From NCBI GenBank assembly GCA_963753955.1, contig CAVWEM010000005.1, forward strand, positions 248,001 to 312,000: DNA of 64,000 nt, in the 5' to 3' direction. This DNA is from Methylumidiphilus sp963753955 (lineage in GTDB: Bacteria > Pseudomonadota > Gammaproteobacteria > Methylococcales > Methylococcaceae). This document shows, one piece after another, positions 36,939 through 48,054 of the stretch (positions are counted from its first letter, which is position 1; each line of letters starts with the position of its first letter). Below the pieces are notes generated by a model. That model did not search any database. It saw only the letters and a list, made by a program, of their open reading frames with translations, and was not told where the DNA came from. A program made the translations under genes and the position numbers.

Positions 36939-37562
36939 TCAGCGTCCCTTGAAGTTTTTGCCGACAAGATACACCTCGCGGCTGCGGTCGCGCGAAGCTT
37001 TCGGCTTGCGGTTTGCGAGAGTGGCAAAGGATTTCCGGGCCTCTTTCTGGAATTCGTCGAAACCAGCCCCCATGAACAGCTTGACCACGAAAGCCCCGCC
37101 TGGCCGTAGCACCTGCCGCGCCGTATCCAAAGCCAGTTCGGCCAGATACATCGCACGCGGCTGATCCACGATGCGGGTCCCGCTCATGTTCGGGGCCATG
37201 TCGGACAGCACCAAATCGACCGGGTTGCCGTCCAAAGCGTCCAGTAATTGGGTCAACACCGCCTCCTCTTGGAAATCGCCTTCGATGATCGTCACGCCGG
37301 GAATCGCTTCCACCGGCAGGATGTCCAAGGCTATAATCCTGCCGCTTTTGCCGATCTTCTCCGCCACGAACTGCGACCAGCCGCCGGGAGCCGCCCCCAG
37401 ATCCACCACGGACATGCCGGGCCTAAGCAGGCGGTCTTTGGCCTGGATTTCCTCCAGCTTGAACACCGCCCGCGAGCGATAGCCCTTTTCCTGGGCCAGC
37501 TTGACGTATTCGTCGGAAAAATGCTCGGTCAACCACCGTTGGCTACTGCCACTACGCGCCAT
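36939..37562 (-). CDS. rlmE: 23S rRNA 2'-O-ribose U2552 methyltransferase RlmE (FtsJ)
   Basis: A 207-residue methyltransferase with the SAM motif VVDLGAAPGGWSQ and the K-D-K-E catalytic tetrad visible as lysine in SRAVFKLEEI, aspartate in LSDMAPNMSG, lysine in VVKLFMGAG and glutamate in SREVYLVGKNF. RlmE methylates U2552 in the A loop during 50S assembly. It lies directly upstream of ftsH and divergent from yhbY, as in E. coli and Pseudomonas. Confidence 0.94.
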   Translation of the reverse strand: MARSGSSQRWLTEHFSDEYVKLAQEKGYRSRAVFKLEEIQAKDRLLRPGMSVVDLGAAPGGWSQFVAEKIGKSGRIIALDILPVEAIPGVTIIEGDFQEEAVLTQLLDALDGNPVDLVLSDMAPNMSGTRIVDQPRAMYLAELALDTARQVLRPGGAFVVKLFMGAGFDEFQKEARKSFATLANRKPKASRDRSREVYLVGKNFKGR

Positions 37563-37604
37563 CGACTCTTAAAACCTTTATAGTGTGTTAAACAGGACAA
37601 TCGT

Positions 37605-37874
37605 TTGAAATCCGAATTAAAAAAACAACTCCGCGCCAAAGCCCACGCGCTGAAACCCGTCGTCATCACCGGCAATGCCGGAATCAGCGACGCGGTGTTG
37701 AACGAAATAAACTTGGCTTTGGATCACCATGAATTAATCAAAGTGCGGGTCAACGCCGAAGACCGTGAACAGCGCAAGGAAATGAGCGGGCAAATCTGTG
37801 CGGAAACCGGAGCCGAGTTGATCCAGTCCATTGGGCATATCATTACTTTGTATCGGAAGAATCCTGATAAATAA
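37605..37874 (+). CDS. yhbY: YhbY, CRM-domain 50S assembly RNA-binding protein
   Basis: An 89-residue CRM (CRS1-YhbY) protein associated with pre-50S particles. The GNAG loop that binds RNA is present (PVVITGNAGISDAVL), as is the ending QSIGHIITLYRKNP. The start codon is TTG: no ATG or GTG lies in frame at the right place, and AGGA lies about 8 nt upstream. The next conserved gene should be greA, which here lies 5.3 kb away. Confidence 0.9.
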   Translation: MKSELKKQLRAKAHALKPVVITGNAGISDAVLNEINLALDHHELIKVRVNAEDREQRKEMSGQICAETGAELIQSIGHIITLYRKNPDK

Positions 37875-38019
37875 ATGGATTGCCGGGACATTCCCCGGCA
37901 TTATCGTTCCTACGCTCCGCGTCGCATAATTGCCATGGGCATACAAAATGCCGTCATTCCGGGTGAGAAAACGAAAGAGCCGTTTGCCCACCCGGCTATT
38001 CATTACCGCAGTGTTTGGA

Positions 38020-38519
38020 TTAGGGTTTTGGCGCGACCACCCCTGTGTAAGAATAGCGGGTCTTGGTCGCATTGGAAAATGATGCCTAGGGAAGACCGTC
38101 AACCTTGCCGATATAAAGTTTAGCATCGGCGGCAGGAGCGCCGTTCATTTCAATGTGATAACTTATCACATGCGTCGCAATGCCTTCGTGCATCTCGTCA
38201 CCTTCGCCCTGGCATTGCGTGACCTCTTAACTTCCCCGCTTCTGATTTGCGCTAACAATGTCCGTTCAGCTTCGTCGATATTGCTCGGCATAACCTTCCA
38301 TTTGCCGCTGTCAATGCGATTATAGAATTTGCCATCGACTTTAAGTGTTTCAAGTTTGAAGTTGGTGTTCACCTCGCTGACGGTTCTCCATGCAGGAACT
38401 TTAATACGCGCCTCGCTAGCGGCTAGAATAGGTTCGCAAGCGGCATCCAGAGCAAGCGCGGCAGATGGCAAAGTCCCCAACAAAAGGCTTACAGCCAAAA
38501 TCAAAACTGGTTTTTTCAT
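38020..38519 (-). pseudogene. small exported protein, interrupted by a frameshift and a stop
   Basis: The ATG of MKKPVLILAVSLLLG begins a signal peptide ending near ALALDA. The mature region starts with ACEPILAASEARIKVPAWRTV and KVDGKFYNRIDSGKW. The open frame ends at 38166, but one base shift near 38218 restores QCQGEGDEMHEGIATHVISYHIEM and GAPAADAKLYIGKVDGLP. Then comes an in-frame TAG at 38086-38088, after which the same frame continues with TKTRYSYTGVVAPKP to a TAA at 38020. Regular coding sense after both breaks shows a single damaged gene of about 165 residues. Function is unknown. Confidence 0.65.
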
Positions 38520-38644
38520 AGGTATTCCGTGGTGGTCTGGTTGAACCAGTAGGATAGCTCGTTTATTCACACGGCATGGGACACTGATTACCTGCATAAC
38601 ACCATTAGGTTGCCGAGTATATTTCGAGATTGATGAAAAAAATT

Positions 38645-38839
38645 TTACGCCCCCCGCTGTTGCTCTTCTATAGGCCAAGCGCCGGTGGCCTTTGCATCCA
38701 AAATCACCATTTCAACAATCTTCCCTTCGGCATCGTAACTCATGCAAGTATTTCACTCCTGGGAAACCTCACGCACGATGGGATGGCCGGAGAATTTTAT
38801 CTCAAGTATGTCATCATCGGGATAATAGGTGGTGCGCAT
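38645..38839 (-). pseudogene. DUF2283 family gene with an internal TGA
   Basis: The 65-codon frame begins MRTTYYPDDDILEIKFSG and continues VREVSQE, then TGA at 38753-38755, then SYDAEGKIVEMVILDAKATG to a TAA at 38645. Relatives have tryptophan where the stop is, so a single TGG-to-TGA change is enough. A second, intact DUF2283 gene lies 37 bp away, so this looks like a decayed antitoxin-like copy. Confidence 0.6.
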
Positions 38840-38875
38840 GGTTATTTATAGAGCCGTTTGCCAACCCTATCCATC

Positions 38876-39085
38876 TCAATGTACCGCTAACTCTGCTTCC
38901 AATGGGTGCTCCTTCGCATGGCGGCTGACGCCAAGAATACTAAAGCCAATCACATTACCGTTTTCGTCCACTCTCTCCATGACGGCATCGTGATTGGTTT
39001 CGCGCATGTAACCAGGCGCATCGGAAAACTGCACCTCAAGAAAATCGGCTTCCGGGTCGAACCAGACTTTTATGGATTGGGCCAT
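38876..39085 (-). CDS. DUF2283 family protein, candidate antitoxin
   Basis: A 69-residue DUF2283 protein: KVWFDPEADFLEVQFS, then MERVDENGNVIGFSILGVSRH. DUF2283 proteins are small and often sit beside a nuclease- or toxin-like gene. Here the partner at 39091-39381 ends only 5 bp upstream, so the two form a tight pair. An antitoxin role is inferred from size and pairing, not from shown activity. Confidence 0.75.
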   Translation of the reverse strand: MAQSIKVWFDPEADFLEVQFSDAPGYMRETNHDAVMERVDENGNVIGFSILGVSRHAKEHPLEAELAVH

Positions 39086-39090
39086 AGTAT

Positions 39091-39381
39091 TTATCCGGCT
39101 TTGGGTTTGTCAGTAAGATAGGCAGTCACGACGAACGCATCCACTGCCAAGTATTTAACCACAACACACAACCACTTGCTGCCTACTGGAGTGTGTTCAT
39201 AATATCGGTAGAATAGACGGATGCCAGGATCGGAGCGCGAAAGCCGTACCTCTTGTGGCAGCGCCAACGCCGCAGCGATGGCAGGCTCGAAGCCAAGCAT
39301 TTCAGGATGTAGAAGGATATGCGCCAACCGTTCATCCGTCAGCCGAACATCATATGCAAAACAATCTTTTAAAACTTTCAT
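39091..39381 (-). CDS. small nuclease-like or toxin-like protein paired with DUF2283
   Basis: A 96-residue protein from the ATG of MKVLKDCFAYDVRLTDERLAH, with an upstream in-frame TTG ignored. The layout (a histidine-containing helix RLAHILLHPEM, then RLFYRYYEHTP and WLCVVVKYL, then VVTAYLTDKPK) resembles the DUF4258/RelE-like toxin group, in which the last strands hold the active site. It is the first gene of the pair with DUF2283. Assignment to a precise family is uncertain. Confidence 0.65.
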   Translation of the reverse strand: MKVLKDCFAYDVRLTDERLAHILLHPEMLGFEPAIAAALALPQEVRLSRSDPGIRLFYRYYEHTPVGSKWLCVVVKYLAVDAFVVTAYLTDKPKAG

Positions 39382-39424
39382 CAACTATTAGATTGCCGCG
39401 CCTATTTCGCGTTAGTTAATGTAG

Positions 39425-39483
39425 TGTGCGCATTACGCACCTTAGTAAAACTCGAATATTAAAGAAGATGCGCGGTGCGCATC
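39425..39483. repeat. pair of GTGCGC palindromes
   Basis: GTGCG/CGCAC at 39425-39440 and GATGCGC/GCGCATC at 39467-39483 form two small hairpins about 30 bp apart. A similar pair occurs at 49592-49608 and 49699-49715 in another accessory patch. Confidence 0.5.
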
Positions 39484-39576
39484 CTACAAAGCTATTTCGG
39501 ATTCGGCGTGGGCAAACGATAGTGCCATTCGCCCACACTTCTTTGCTACAAGATTACAGGAATATAAGTGTTTATG

Positions 39577-39810
39577 TTACAAAAAATGGATAAGTTTTGG
39601 AGTTAATTCATAAATAATCGCAGCCACAATCGAAGCTCCTAAGCCGTAGAAGAATTGCGCCATAGTTGATTTTCTCTCTTTTTGTAACTCAAGATATTTA
39701 ATCCCTTTAGTTGTTACCGCAAGAATACTTTGTATTTTAAATAAGTACAAATACAACAAAGCCACACTGTAAAGAAATAAAAAAACTAAAAATCCTTTTA
39801 TATAGACCAA
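39577..39810 (-). CDS. small putative membrane protein in an AT-rich patch
   Basis: A 77-codon frame with two hydrophobic stretches (GFLVFLFLYSVALLYLYLF and QFFYGLGASIVAAIIYEL) separated by a charged segment (ELQKERKSTM). The base composition is far more AT-rich than the core genes, which is usual for transferred DNA. I recognise no family and there is no clear ribosome-binding site, so the gene call is tentative. Two TM segments in an AT-rich reading frame can also arise by chance. Confidence 0.35.
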   Translation of the reverse strand: MVYIKGFLVFLFLYSVALLYLYLFKIQSILAVTTKGIKYLELQKERKSTMAQFFYGLGASIVAAIIYELTPKLIHFL

Positions 39811-40070
39811 AGCAGAAAGTATGTTTTCAATTTATTAACCTCATCCGCCCAAATATAGTTTGTATGCTCAATAGACATTGTCAAAAACCAATTTATACCA
39901 CTTTATGTATGCGTATCAATATTGCGCTGCCACGCCATTGGTAAAACCGGTTTATATCGTTATGCGCCGATCTATCGCTTATACTCAGGTAGAGGGTAGA
40001 TCGGTTATTTATTAGCCAGTCATTAACGCTCGCACCATGTGCGCGGTATATGGTTTTACATATCCGCTTG
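39811..40070. other. AT-rich gap downstream of the truncated IS5-type transposase
   Basis: About 260 bp with no convincing gene. It presumably contains the 3' end of the IS5-type element, but I could not identify its terminal repeat because the matching end is lost under the IS1 insertion. Confidence 0.35.
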
Positions 40071-40867
40071 TCAATAGGCGGTTCGTCGGTGATAGCTCCT
40101 GAAGTTATGCAGGGCACAGGCCAGCTCTATGACCTCGTCGTCGTAGTCGGCCTTGGTATTGCGAAACACGTCCTTCACGATTCGGCAACGCTTGATGCCC
40201 GCAATTACATGCTCCACAATGACGCGAACCCTGGAGATCAACTTATTCTCCTCTTTTTCCTCTGCGCTGAGTTCTCCGCCACGCGGTTTCTTCTTCGGTT
40301 GGTGAATGTTCACACCCACGGTTTCATGGCCATGAAATCCCGTATCTCGGTAAAGATCGCTTCCTTCCGGCAAGCGGGTGCCTTCCTCGTCGCAAATTTT
40401 CTTACCGTGCTTCTTGCCTTCATAAGTGTCGCTTAACCCTTTGATTTGACGGTCATCCAGTCCGGCAACTAGATTGTTCTTCAGCGTGTGGCAATGACTT
40501 TTACCACTGTAGAAAAATCGTTGCACGTCCTGATCAACCGGCCGATTGATGCGCCTTTCAGTTCCATCTATGCCATAGTCTTGGCTGTTCTCTTGTTCCA
40601 ATCTAACGAGCATTTCATCGGTTATCCTTGGCGGTGTGAAACCATCTTTCCTTAGTGTCATCCCGAGCACAAGACTGAGTTGGTGGACCAGGAGGTTGGC
40701 TTCACTCTGGCTGATTTCAAAAGAGTGCGCCAAAACCGTTTGCAATGGGTATTTTTTTAGATAAAAAAGGATAAACAATAACCGGTCTTCGATAACTTCA
40801 AGCACATACGGCCTTCCGCCGTTGCTGGGATATTTTACAGGTTGGTTTCTGTGTTCGTTCCAGGGGA
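40071..40867 (-). pseudogene. IS5-family transposase truncated at its 5' end by IS1
   Basis: A DDE_Tnp_4-type transposase with the helix-turn-helix part (RLLFILFYLKKYPLQTVLA) and the DDE residues in YGIDGTERR, LYRDTGFHG and VIVEHVIAGIKRCRIV. The frame is open back to the IS1 edge at 40868 (WNEHRNQPVKYPSNGGRPYVLEV), so roughly the first 50-60 residues are missing. No other piece of it is found on the far side of IS1, so the insertion came with a deletion. It is unlikely to be active. Confidence 0.75.
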
Positions 40868-40936
40868 GGTGGGTTTAATTGATTTATTAAGTATGGTAGA
40901 GCATAAAATTTTCAAGCTTCTTAGGCAACCATTCCA

Positions 40937-41212
40937 ATGGCGTATCAAATTGTTTTGTGCAAGTATTGCAACAGTTCCGAGGTTGTCCGTTACGGCACCC
41001 AAAGCGGTCGTTCCCGGTTTCGCTGCAAGGAGTGCGGGCGAATATTCAAGACCGACTGCGTGTACCGGGCCTACGAGCCTGGCGTCAAAGACCAGATTGT
41101 GGACATTGCCATGAACGGCGGCGGCATCCGGGATGCTTCGCGCATTCTGGGTATCGGCAAACACACCTTCATTTCCACGCTAAAAAAAGCTCCGCTGAAG
41201 TGGTCGCCGTGA
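40937..41212 (+). CDS. insA: InsA of the IS1-family element
   Basis: A 91-residue DNA-binding repressor with a zinc finger (LCKYCNSSEVVRYG, FRCKECGRIF) and a helix-turn-helix (IRDASRILGIGKHTFI). By itself InsA binds the ends and represses transposition. A run of seven A at its 3' end (CTA AAA AAA G) is a canonical site for -1 slippage into insB. Confidence 0.85.
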   Translation: MAYQIVLCKYCNSSEVVRYGTQSGRSRFRCKECGRIFKTDCVYRAYEPGVKDQIVDIAMNGGGIRDASRILGIGKHTFISTLKKAPLKWSP

Positions 41213-41667
41213 ACCCTTACATCGGTACGCGTGAGATCGCCGTCGAAATCAGGCATCCCCTTGATTCTCCAATGGATGTTCAGGCAGACGAGCCATGGAG
41301 CTACGTCGGCGACAAAAAGAACCAACGCTGGCTCCGGTATGCCATCGATGCCGTGACAGGCTGTGTCCTGTCGTTCGTTTTCGGGCGGCGCCAAGATGCG
41401 GTGTGCGAGCAATTGATCTCAAATTTGAAGGCATTCAATATCCGGACCTATTACACAGACGATTGGGGCAGCTATTCCGCACTCATCCCTAAAGACAAGC
41501 ACGTCATTGGCAAGCAGCATGCTCAAAAAATAGAAAACAAAAACCTTTTGTTGCGAACCCGGATCAAGCGATTGACGCGCAAAACGATCTGCTTTTCAAA
41601 ATTGGAAGCACTTCACGACACGGTGATAGGGTTGTTTATAAATAGATACTGCTTTCAATCTCAATAA
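40937..41667 (+). CDS. InsAB' transposase made by programmed -1 frameshifting
   Basis: The second frame opens at or before the A7 slip site near 41181 and encodes the catalytic part. Its DDE-type residues are aspartate in MDVQADEPWSYVG, aspartate in YYTDDWGSY, and the basic C-terminal signature LRTRIKRLTRKTICFSK. A ribosome slipping back one base on A-AAA-AAA yields the fused InsAB' transposase, as in IS1. Both frames are undamaged, so the element may still be mobile. Confidence 0.8.
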
Positions 41668-41683
41668 ATCAATTAAACCCACC

Positions 41684-41905
41684 ACCGAGCAGGTAATGGA
41701 ATTGAAGGAGGTCATTTAGTTCAGCAACAAAGCATTAACAAAATGATTTTGTTAAAGTCTCTTTCGGCCCAAGAAAATCGAATATGAATTCAGCAAATTT
41801 GGCCCTACTTAATTTTAGAGTGACCTCCCCAGACTCACCTTCTCTGAGTGTTGCCATATCAAAATCTGAATTTTTCTCAGAATTCAATTTATCGTTCTCT
41901 ATCAT
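41684..41905 (-). pseudogene. orphan gene fragment cut by IS1, with an internal stop
   Basis: From the ATG of MIENDKLNSEK the frame reads MATLREGESGEVTLKLSRAKFAEFIFDFLGPKETLTKSFC, then TAA near 41735, then continues in the same frame with FVAELNDLLQFHYLLG up to the IS1 edge. The part after the stop still looks protein-like, so the stop is a mutation and the 3' part of the gene was lost with the IS1 insertion. Function unknown. Confidence 0.55.
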
Positions 41906-42029
41906 ATTTTTTTTTCGCACCAACGCGCTGTGTGGGATGCAGTTTAGGCGCACAGCACCGAGTTTGTGTGCGCAACAAGCCCCCATATTCCGCTACGCTC
42001 CATATGGGCAAAATACCCAATTAAATATT

Positions 42030-43076
42030 AGACTTGTACCCAGAACTTTTCATGACTATGATACTGTCCTAGAACAACTTATACAATCATCATAAAATAT
42101 CTATCATATGATCTACGAAAAGTTTGAAAAGCTGGACGACGAAAAGCATGGCCGCATTATCAAGTCGCTCATCGGGATGGATCGGTCGAAATTCAACAAA
42201 CTCGCCGAGGCCTTCGCGTCGGCCTATGACGCGATACAACAGGAACGGCCCCTGAAAGGTGAAATCAAGCAGGTTCCGTCAGGCAGGCCGAAAGGCTATC
42301 TGGCCGGGCCGGAGAAGAAACTGTTCTTCATCCTTTATTACCTGAAGACATACCCCACCTTCGACGTGCTGGGCTTCCATTTCGGCTTCAGCTCCGGGCA
42401 TGCCCACGACCACGTCGAGACCCTTCTGCCTGTCCTGCTGCGCTGCCTGTCCGGCCTCGGCGTGCTGCCGCTTAGGACACCGGGGACGCCCGAAGGGTTC
42501 GCCCAACCCGTTGAGCAATATGGCGACATCGCCATCGACGGGCTGGAGTGCCCCTGCGTCAGGCCGCAAGAGAAGGAACTCCGCGACGCCCGCTACAGCG
42601 GAAAAAAAACGCTTCACGCCCAAGGCACTCGCCGTCACGACCCTGCGCCGCCAAATCCTTTTCCAGTTCTGCTTCGTCGCCGGCAGCGTCCATGACTATA
42701 CCCTCATGAAAAAGGTATTCGACCCCCAGTCCAAGTGGTTCCCGACGTGAATGTGTGGCTCGACCTCGGCTTCCAGGGGGCGGAAACGGATTGCGGCGGC
42801 AAATCCAATATACACCTGCCGCACAAAAGGCCCAGGAAGCCCAAGAAAAACCCCGATGCCAAACTCACGGCCACCCAGGAGAAACACAACCGCCGCCATG
42901 CGAAAACCCGCGTCCCGGTGGAACACGCCATCGGCGGGATGAAGATTTTCCACTGCCTGATGCACCGGATCAGAAACCACCTAGACTCGATCATAGATTC
43001 CATTGTCTGGATTCCCGCCGGACTTTGGAACCTGAAAATATCATGAAATCATTGACTTAACACCGGGAACAACTTT
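42030..43076 (+). mobile_element. IS5-family insertion sequence, 1047 bp, ATT target duplication
   Basis: The left end is AGACTTGTACCCAG at 42030; the right end, read inverted, is AAAGTTGTTCCCGG ending at 43076. The two are imperfect terminal repeats. Both are flanked by ATT (42027-42029 and 43077-43079), a 3-bp duplication of the ANT type described for the ISL2 group. It contains one DDE_Tnp_4 transposase gene with frame breaks. It inserted right against the greA terminator hairpin. Confidence 0.8.
42108..43046 (+). pseudogene. IS5-family transposase with two frame breaks
   Basis: The frame starts MIYEKFEKLDDEKHGRII and includes FFILYYLKTYPTFDVLGFHFG and the first catalytic aspartate in IAIDGLECP. 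It breaks near 42608 in a run of eight A, continues in another frame (TPKALAVTTLRRQILF, VHDYTLMKKVFDP), and breaks again near 42748. The last frame has the second aspartate (DVNVWLDLGFQG) and the glutamate (RVPVEHAIGGMK). The A8 run could be a programmed slip site, as in some IS5 relatives, but the second break has no such run. Confidence 0.72.
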
Positions 43077-43146
43077 ATTCATCCACCCCGTTAATAACTC
43101 ATCTATATTCGTTTTTCTAATCAACATTAACAAGGGGTGGATGAAT
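43077..43146 (-). terminator. large hairpin after greA, its foot used as an IS target
   Basis: ATTCATCCACCCC at 43077-43089 pairs with GGGGTGGATGAAT at 43134-43146; GTTAAT/ATTAAC extends the stem inward past a 2-nt bulge. It begins 20 bp after the greA stop. The first three bases are the ATT target duplication of the IS5-family element, so any T tract that followed is now displaced by the IS. Confidence 0.55.
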
Positions 43147-43166
43147 ATTTAGACCAGATATTTAGA

Positions 43167-43643
43167 TTAAATATACTTCACCGAAACAATCTCATACTCC
43201 CTATCCCCCCCCGGTGCCTTCACCACCACGACATCCTCTTCGCGCTTGCCGATCAACGCCCGCGCAATCGGCGAAGTGATGTTGATGCGGCCATGCTTGA
43301 TGTCCGCCTCGTCTTCACCAACGATTTGATAGGTCACGGTCTGCTCGGTGTCCACATCCACCAATTCAACCGTCGCGCCGAAAACTACCTTGCCGTCGGC
43401 ATTGACCCGGGTCACATCGATGATTTGGCAATTGGAAAGCTTCCCCTCGATTTCCTTGATACGCCCTTCGGCGAAGCTTTGCTGCTCGCGGGCGGCGTGG
43501 TATTCGGCGTTTTCCTTCAAATCGCCGTGGGCGCGGGCTTCGGCGATGGCTGCGGTGATGCGCGGGCGCACCACAGTTTTTAGGTGGGTCAGTTCCTTGC
43601 GGAGCTTTTCGGCCCCTTTGACGGTAATCGGCACTTTGTTCAT
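43167..43643 (-). CDS. greA: transcript cleavage factor GreA
   Basis: A 158-residue factor that rescues backtracked RNA polymerase by stimulating transcript cleavage. The coiled-coil N-terminal domain has the acidic tip (EARAHGDLKENAEYHAAREQQ). The globular C-terminal FKBP-like domain includes VVFGATVELVD, YQIVGEDEAD, SPIARALIGKREED. It is intact and follows carB, the usual carAB-greA order. Confidence 0.95.
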   Translation of the reverse strand: MNKVPITVKGAEKLRKELTHLKTVVRPRITAAIAEARAHGDLKENAEYHAAREQQSFAEGRIKEIEGKLSNCQIIDVTRVNADGKVVFGATVELVDVDTEQTVTYQIVGEDEADIKHGRINITSPIARALIGKREEDVVVVKAPGGDREYEIVSVKYI

Positions 43644-43756
43644 TCGTTTATCCTAACGGGTTTAAATCTTCCCCTCTCTCAGGGGGATCTTGGGTTGTGA
43701 GTGTGGTTTGAGGCTTGGGGGAAGCTTTGGTTTACAAACCAAAGACTTCTCCCCCG

Positions 43757-43779
43757 CCCCTCTCCCGCCCGGAGAGGGG
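43757..43779. repeat. REP-like palindrome between carB and greA
   Basis: CCCCTCTCC at 43757-43765 and GGAGAGGGG at 43771-43779 form a 9-bp stem. A second, more degenerate copy lies at about 43672-43690. Confidence 0.65.
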
Positions 43780-43790
43780 CGTAAAATCCT

Positions 43791-47006
<3,216 letters not shown>

Positions 47007-47047
47007 GGGGGTTTGTGGGTATCGGGATAGGTGTAAATTAGTTGATC

Positions 47048-47070
47048 GTTCCCACGCTCTGCGTGGGAAC
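47048..47070. repeat. GTTCCCACGC palindrome
   Basis: GTTCCCACGC and GCGTGGGAAC form a perfect 10-bp stem with loop TCT, 41 bp upstream of the carB start. Further copies lie at 55857-55880 and 55931-55954. Confidence 0.7.
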
Positions 47071-47141
47071 GCAGGTTTGGACGGTCTGCGTCCCGAGTTT
47101 CACGACGTGCAGCGTGGGTAAAAAATGCTCATCTCCAAAGT

Positions 47142-47787
47142 TTATGCTTGCCCGATTTGAGGGCTGTGATATTCTCCCGCCAACTCCAAAACTGTCGTTA
47201 TAAGCTGTGGGCTTAAATAAATATCTGAGTTTTCAAGCCGCCGTAATAAGGGCGCAACTTCGGGGATCAAACCTTTTTCCTTGGCGGCAAGCAACACGCC
47301 AAACGAACCAATCGTGTTGATATGGTTGATCCTCGCCACTTTACGGCCCCGGCGGTCATCAATGAGCAGTTTATCGGCTGATATTTGTTTATACAAAACC
47401 ATGGCTTCAGTTTCCCCCGCATCCGCAAAGACATCTAAAAACACATAGTCGTTCAAATCAACGTGGCGGATCTTGTCACGCAAAAAGAGCTTCAGTGCTT
47501 GGGCCTCTTTCTTGTCAGGCTGGGTGGCTTCGTGGTAGACGGTTTCAGGCACGACGACGACAGCAAATAACCGCTCCAACAGCCCCAGACTCTCGCAAAC
47601 TGATAATAGACTTGTTCCCGATGACTTTTAATATAAATCAAATAGATAGACTCATTCTTTAATACTGGCAAATACTTTTTCCCCAGAATTTTTGCAAAAA
47701 ATTTATCTATGTTAGTGATTTTAAATGATATAGCATCGGGAACAAGTCTAATGCGATTAGCGCGGAACAATCCGCCACTAGAATCAT
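47142..47787 (-). pseudogene. DUF3368 PIN-domain toxin, split by a 142-bp MITE
   Basis: The gene begins at the ATG of MILVADCSALIAL, which overlaps the stop of the UPF0175 gene (ATGA). After 15 codons it is interrupted by the element at 47608-47749. Removing the element and one ATT copy joins the reading frame exactly: IALSVCESLGLLERLFAVVVVPETVYHEAT, continuing to a stop at 47142. PIN residues are visible: the first aspartate in LVADCSA, glutamate in GETEAMVL, and DDRRGRKVA. PIN toxins cut RNA. A 145-codon fragment (47142-47579) remains open but lacks the first catalytic aspartate. Confidence 0.78.
47608..47749. mobile_element. 142-bp MITE related to the IS5-family element
   Basis: The ends are AGACTTGTTCCCGATG and its exact inverse complement, at 47608-47623 and 47734-47749. 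The element is flanked by AAT on the plus strand (47605-47607 and 47750-47752), that is, ATT on the minus strand. It is AT-rich with no gene. The terminal repeat matches the right end of the IS at 42030-43076 in 13 of 16 bases, and the target duplication is the same, so that IS family probably moved it. Confidence 0.8.
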
Positions 47788-48035
47788 GCGCGGCGCATCC
47801 CGTCCAGTTCTTCCAATAATTCCTCTTTGCTAATGTCAATGACTGGAACCTCATTTTGCTTGCAGGCTGCAATGAATTCATAAATATCCATGCCCGCCAA
47901 TTCAGCGCCTTTCGACAAGGTGACGCGGGAATTTTTCAACAGCCACAATGCATAGCTCAAACGCATTTCTTTTTCTATATCTGTGGCTACTTGAAAATCC
48001 ACAAAATCATTGGGTAGGTTGATGGCGATTTGCAT
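47784..48035 (-). CDS. UPF0175 family antitoxin
   Basis: An 83-residue protein with NLPNDFVDFQVATDIEKEMRLSYALWLLKNSRVTLSKGAELAGMD, the helix-turn-helix pattern of UPF0175. It is the usual partner of DUF3368 PIN toxins and overlaps that gene by 4 bp here. It would bind and silence the toxin and repress the operon. Its partner is now interrupted, so selection to keep it may have weakened. Confidence 0.82.
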   Translation of the reverse strand: MQIAINLPNDFVDFQVATDIEKEMRLSYALWLLKNSRVTLSKGAELAGMDIYEFIAACKQNEVPVIDISKEELLEELDGMRRA

Positions 48036-48054
48036 GATAGATGTCTTTTTAAAA

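Larger units (their letters stand above)
40868..41683 (+). mobile_element. IS1-family insertion sequence, 816 bp
   Basis: Perfect 21-bp terminal inverted repeats bound the element: GGTGGGTTTAATTGATTTATT at 40868-40888 and its exact complement at 41663-41683. It carries insA and an overlapping insB frame. I see no target duplication: the 9 bp on each side differ. It lies between a 5'-truncated IS5-type transposase and a 3'-truncated orphan gene, so adjacent DNA was probably lost after insertion. Confidence 0.88.

Noticed and set aside
38020..41905. Stop-codon reassignment or selenocysteine, because TAG, TGA and TAA each occur in frame in three small genes
   Set aside because: The three codons differ, no SECIS-like hairpin follows the TGA, and all core genes use normal stops; mutation or error is simpler.
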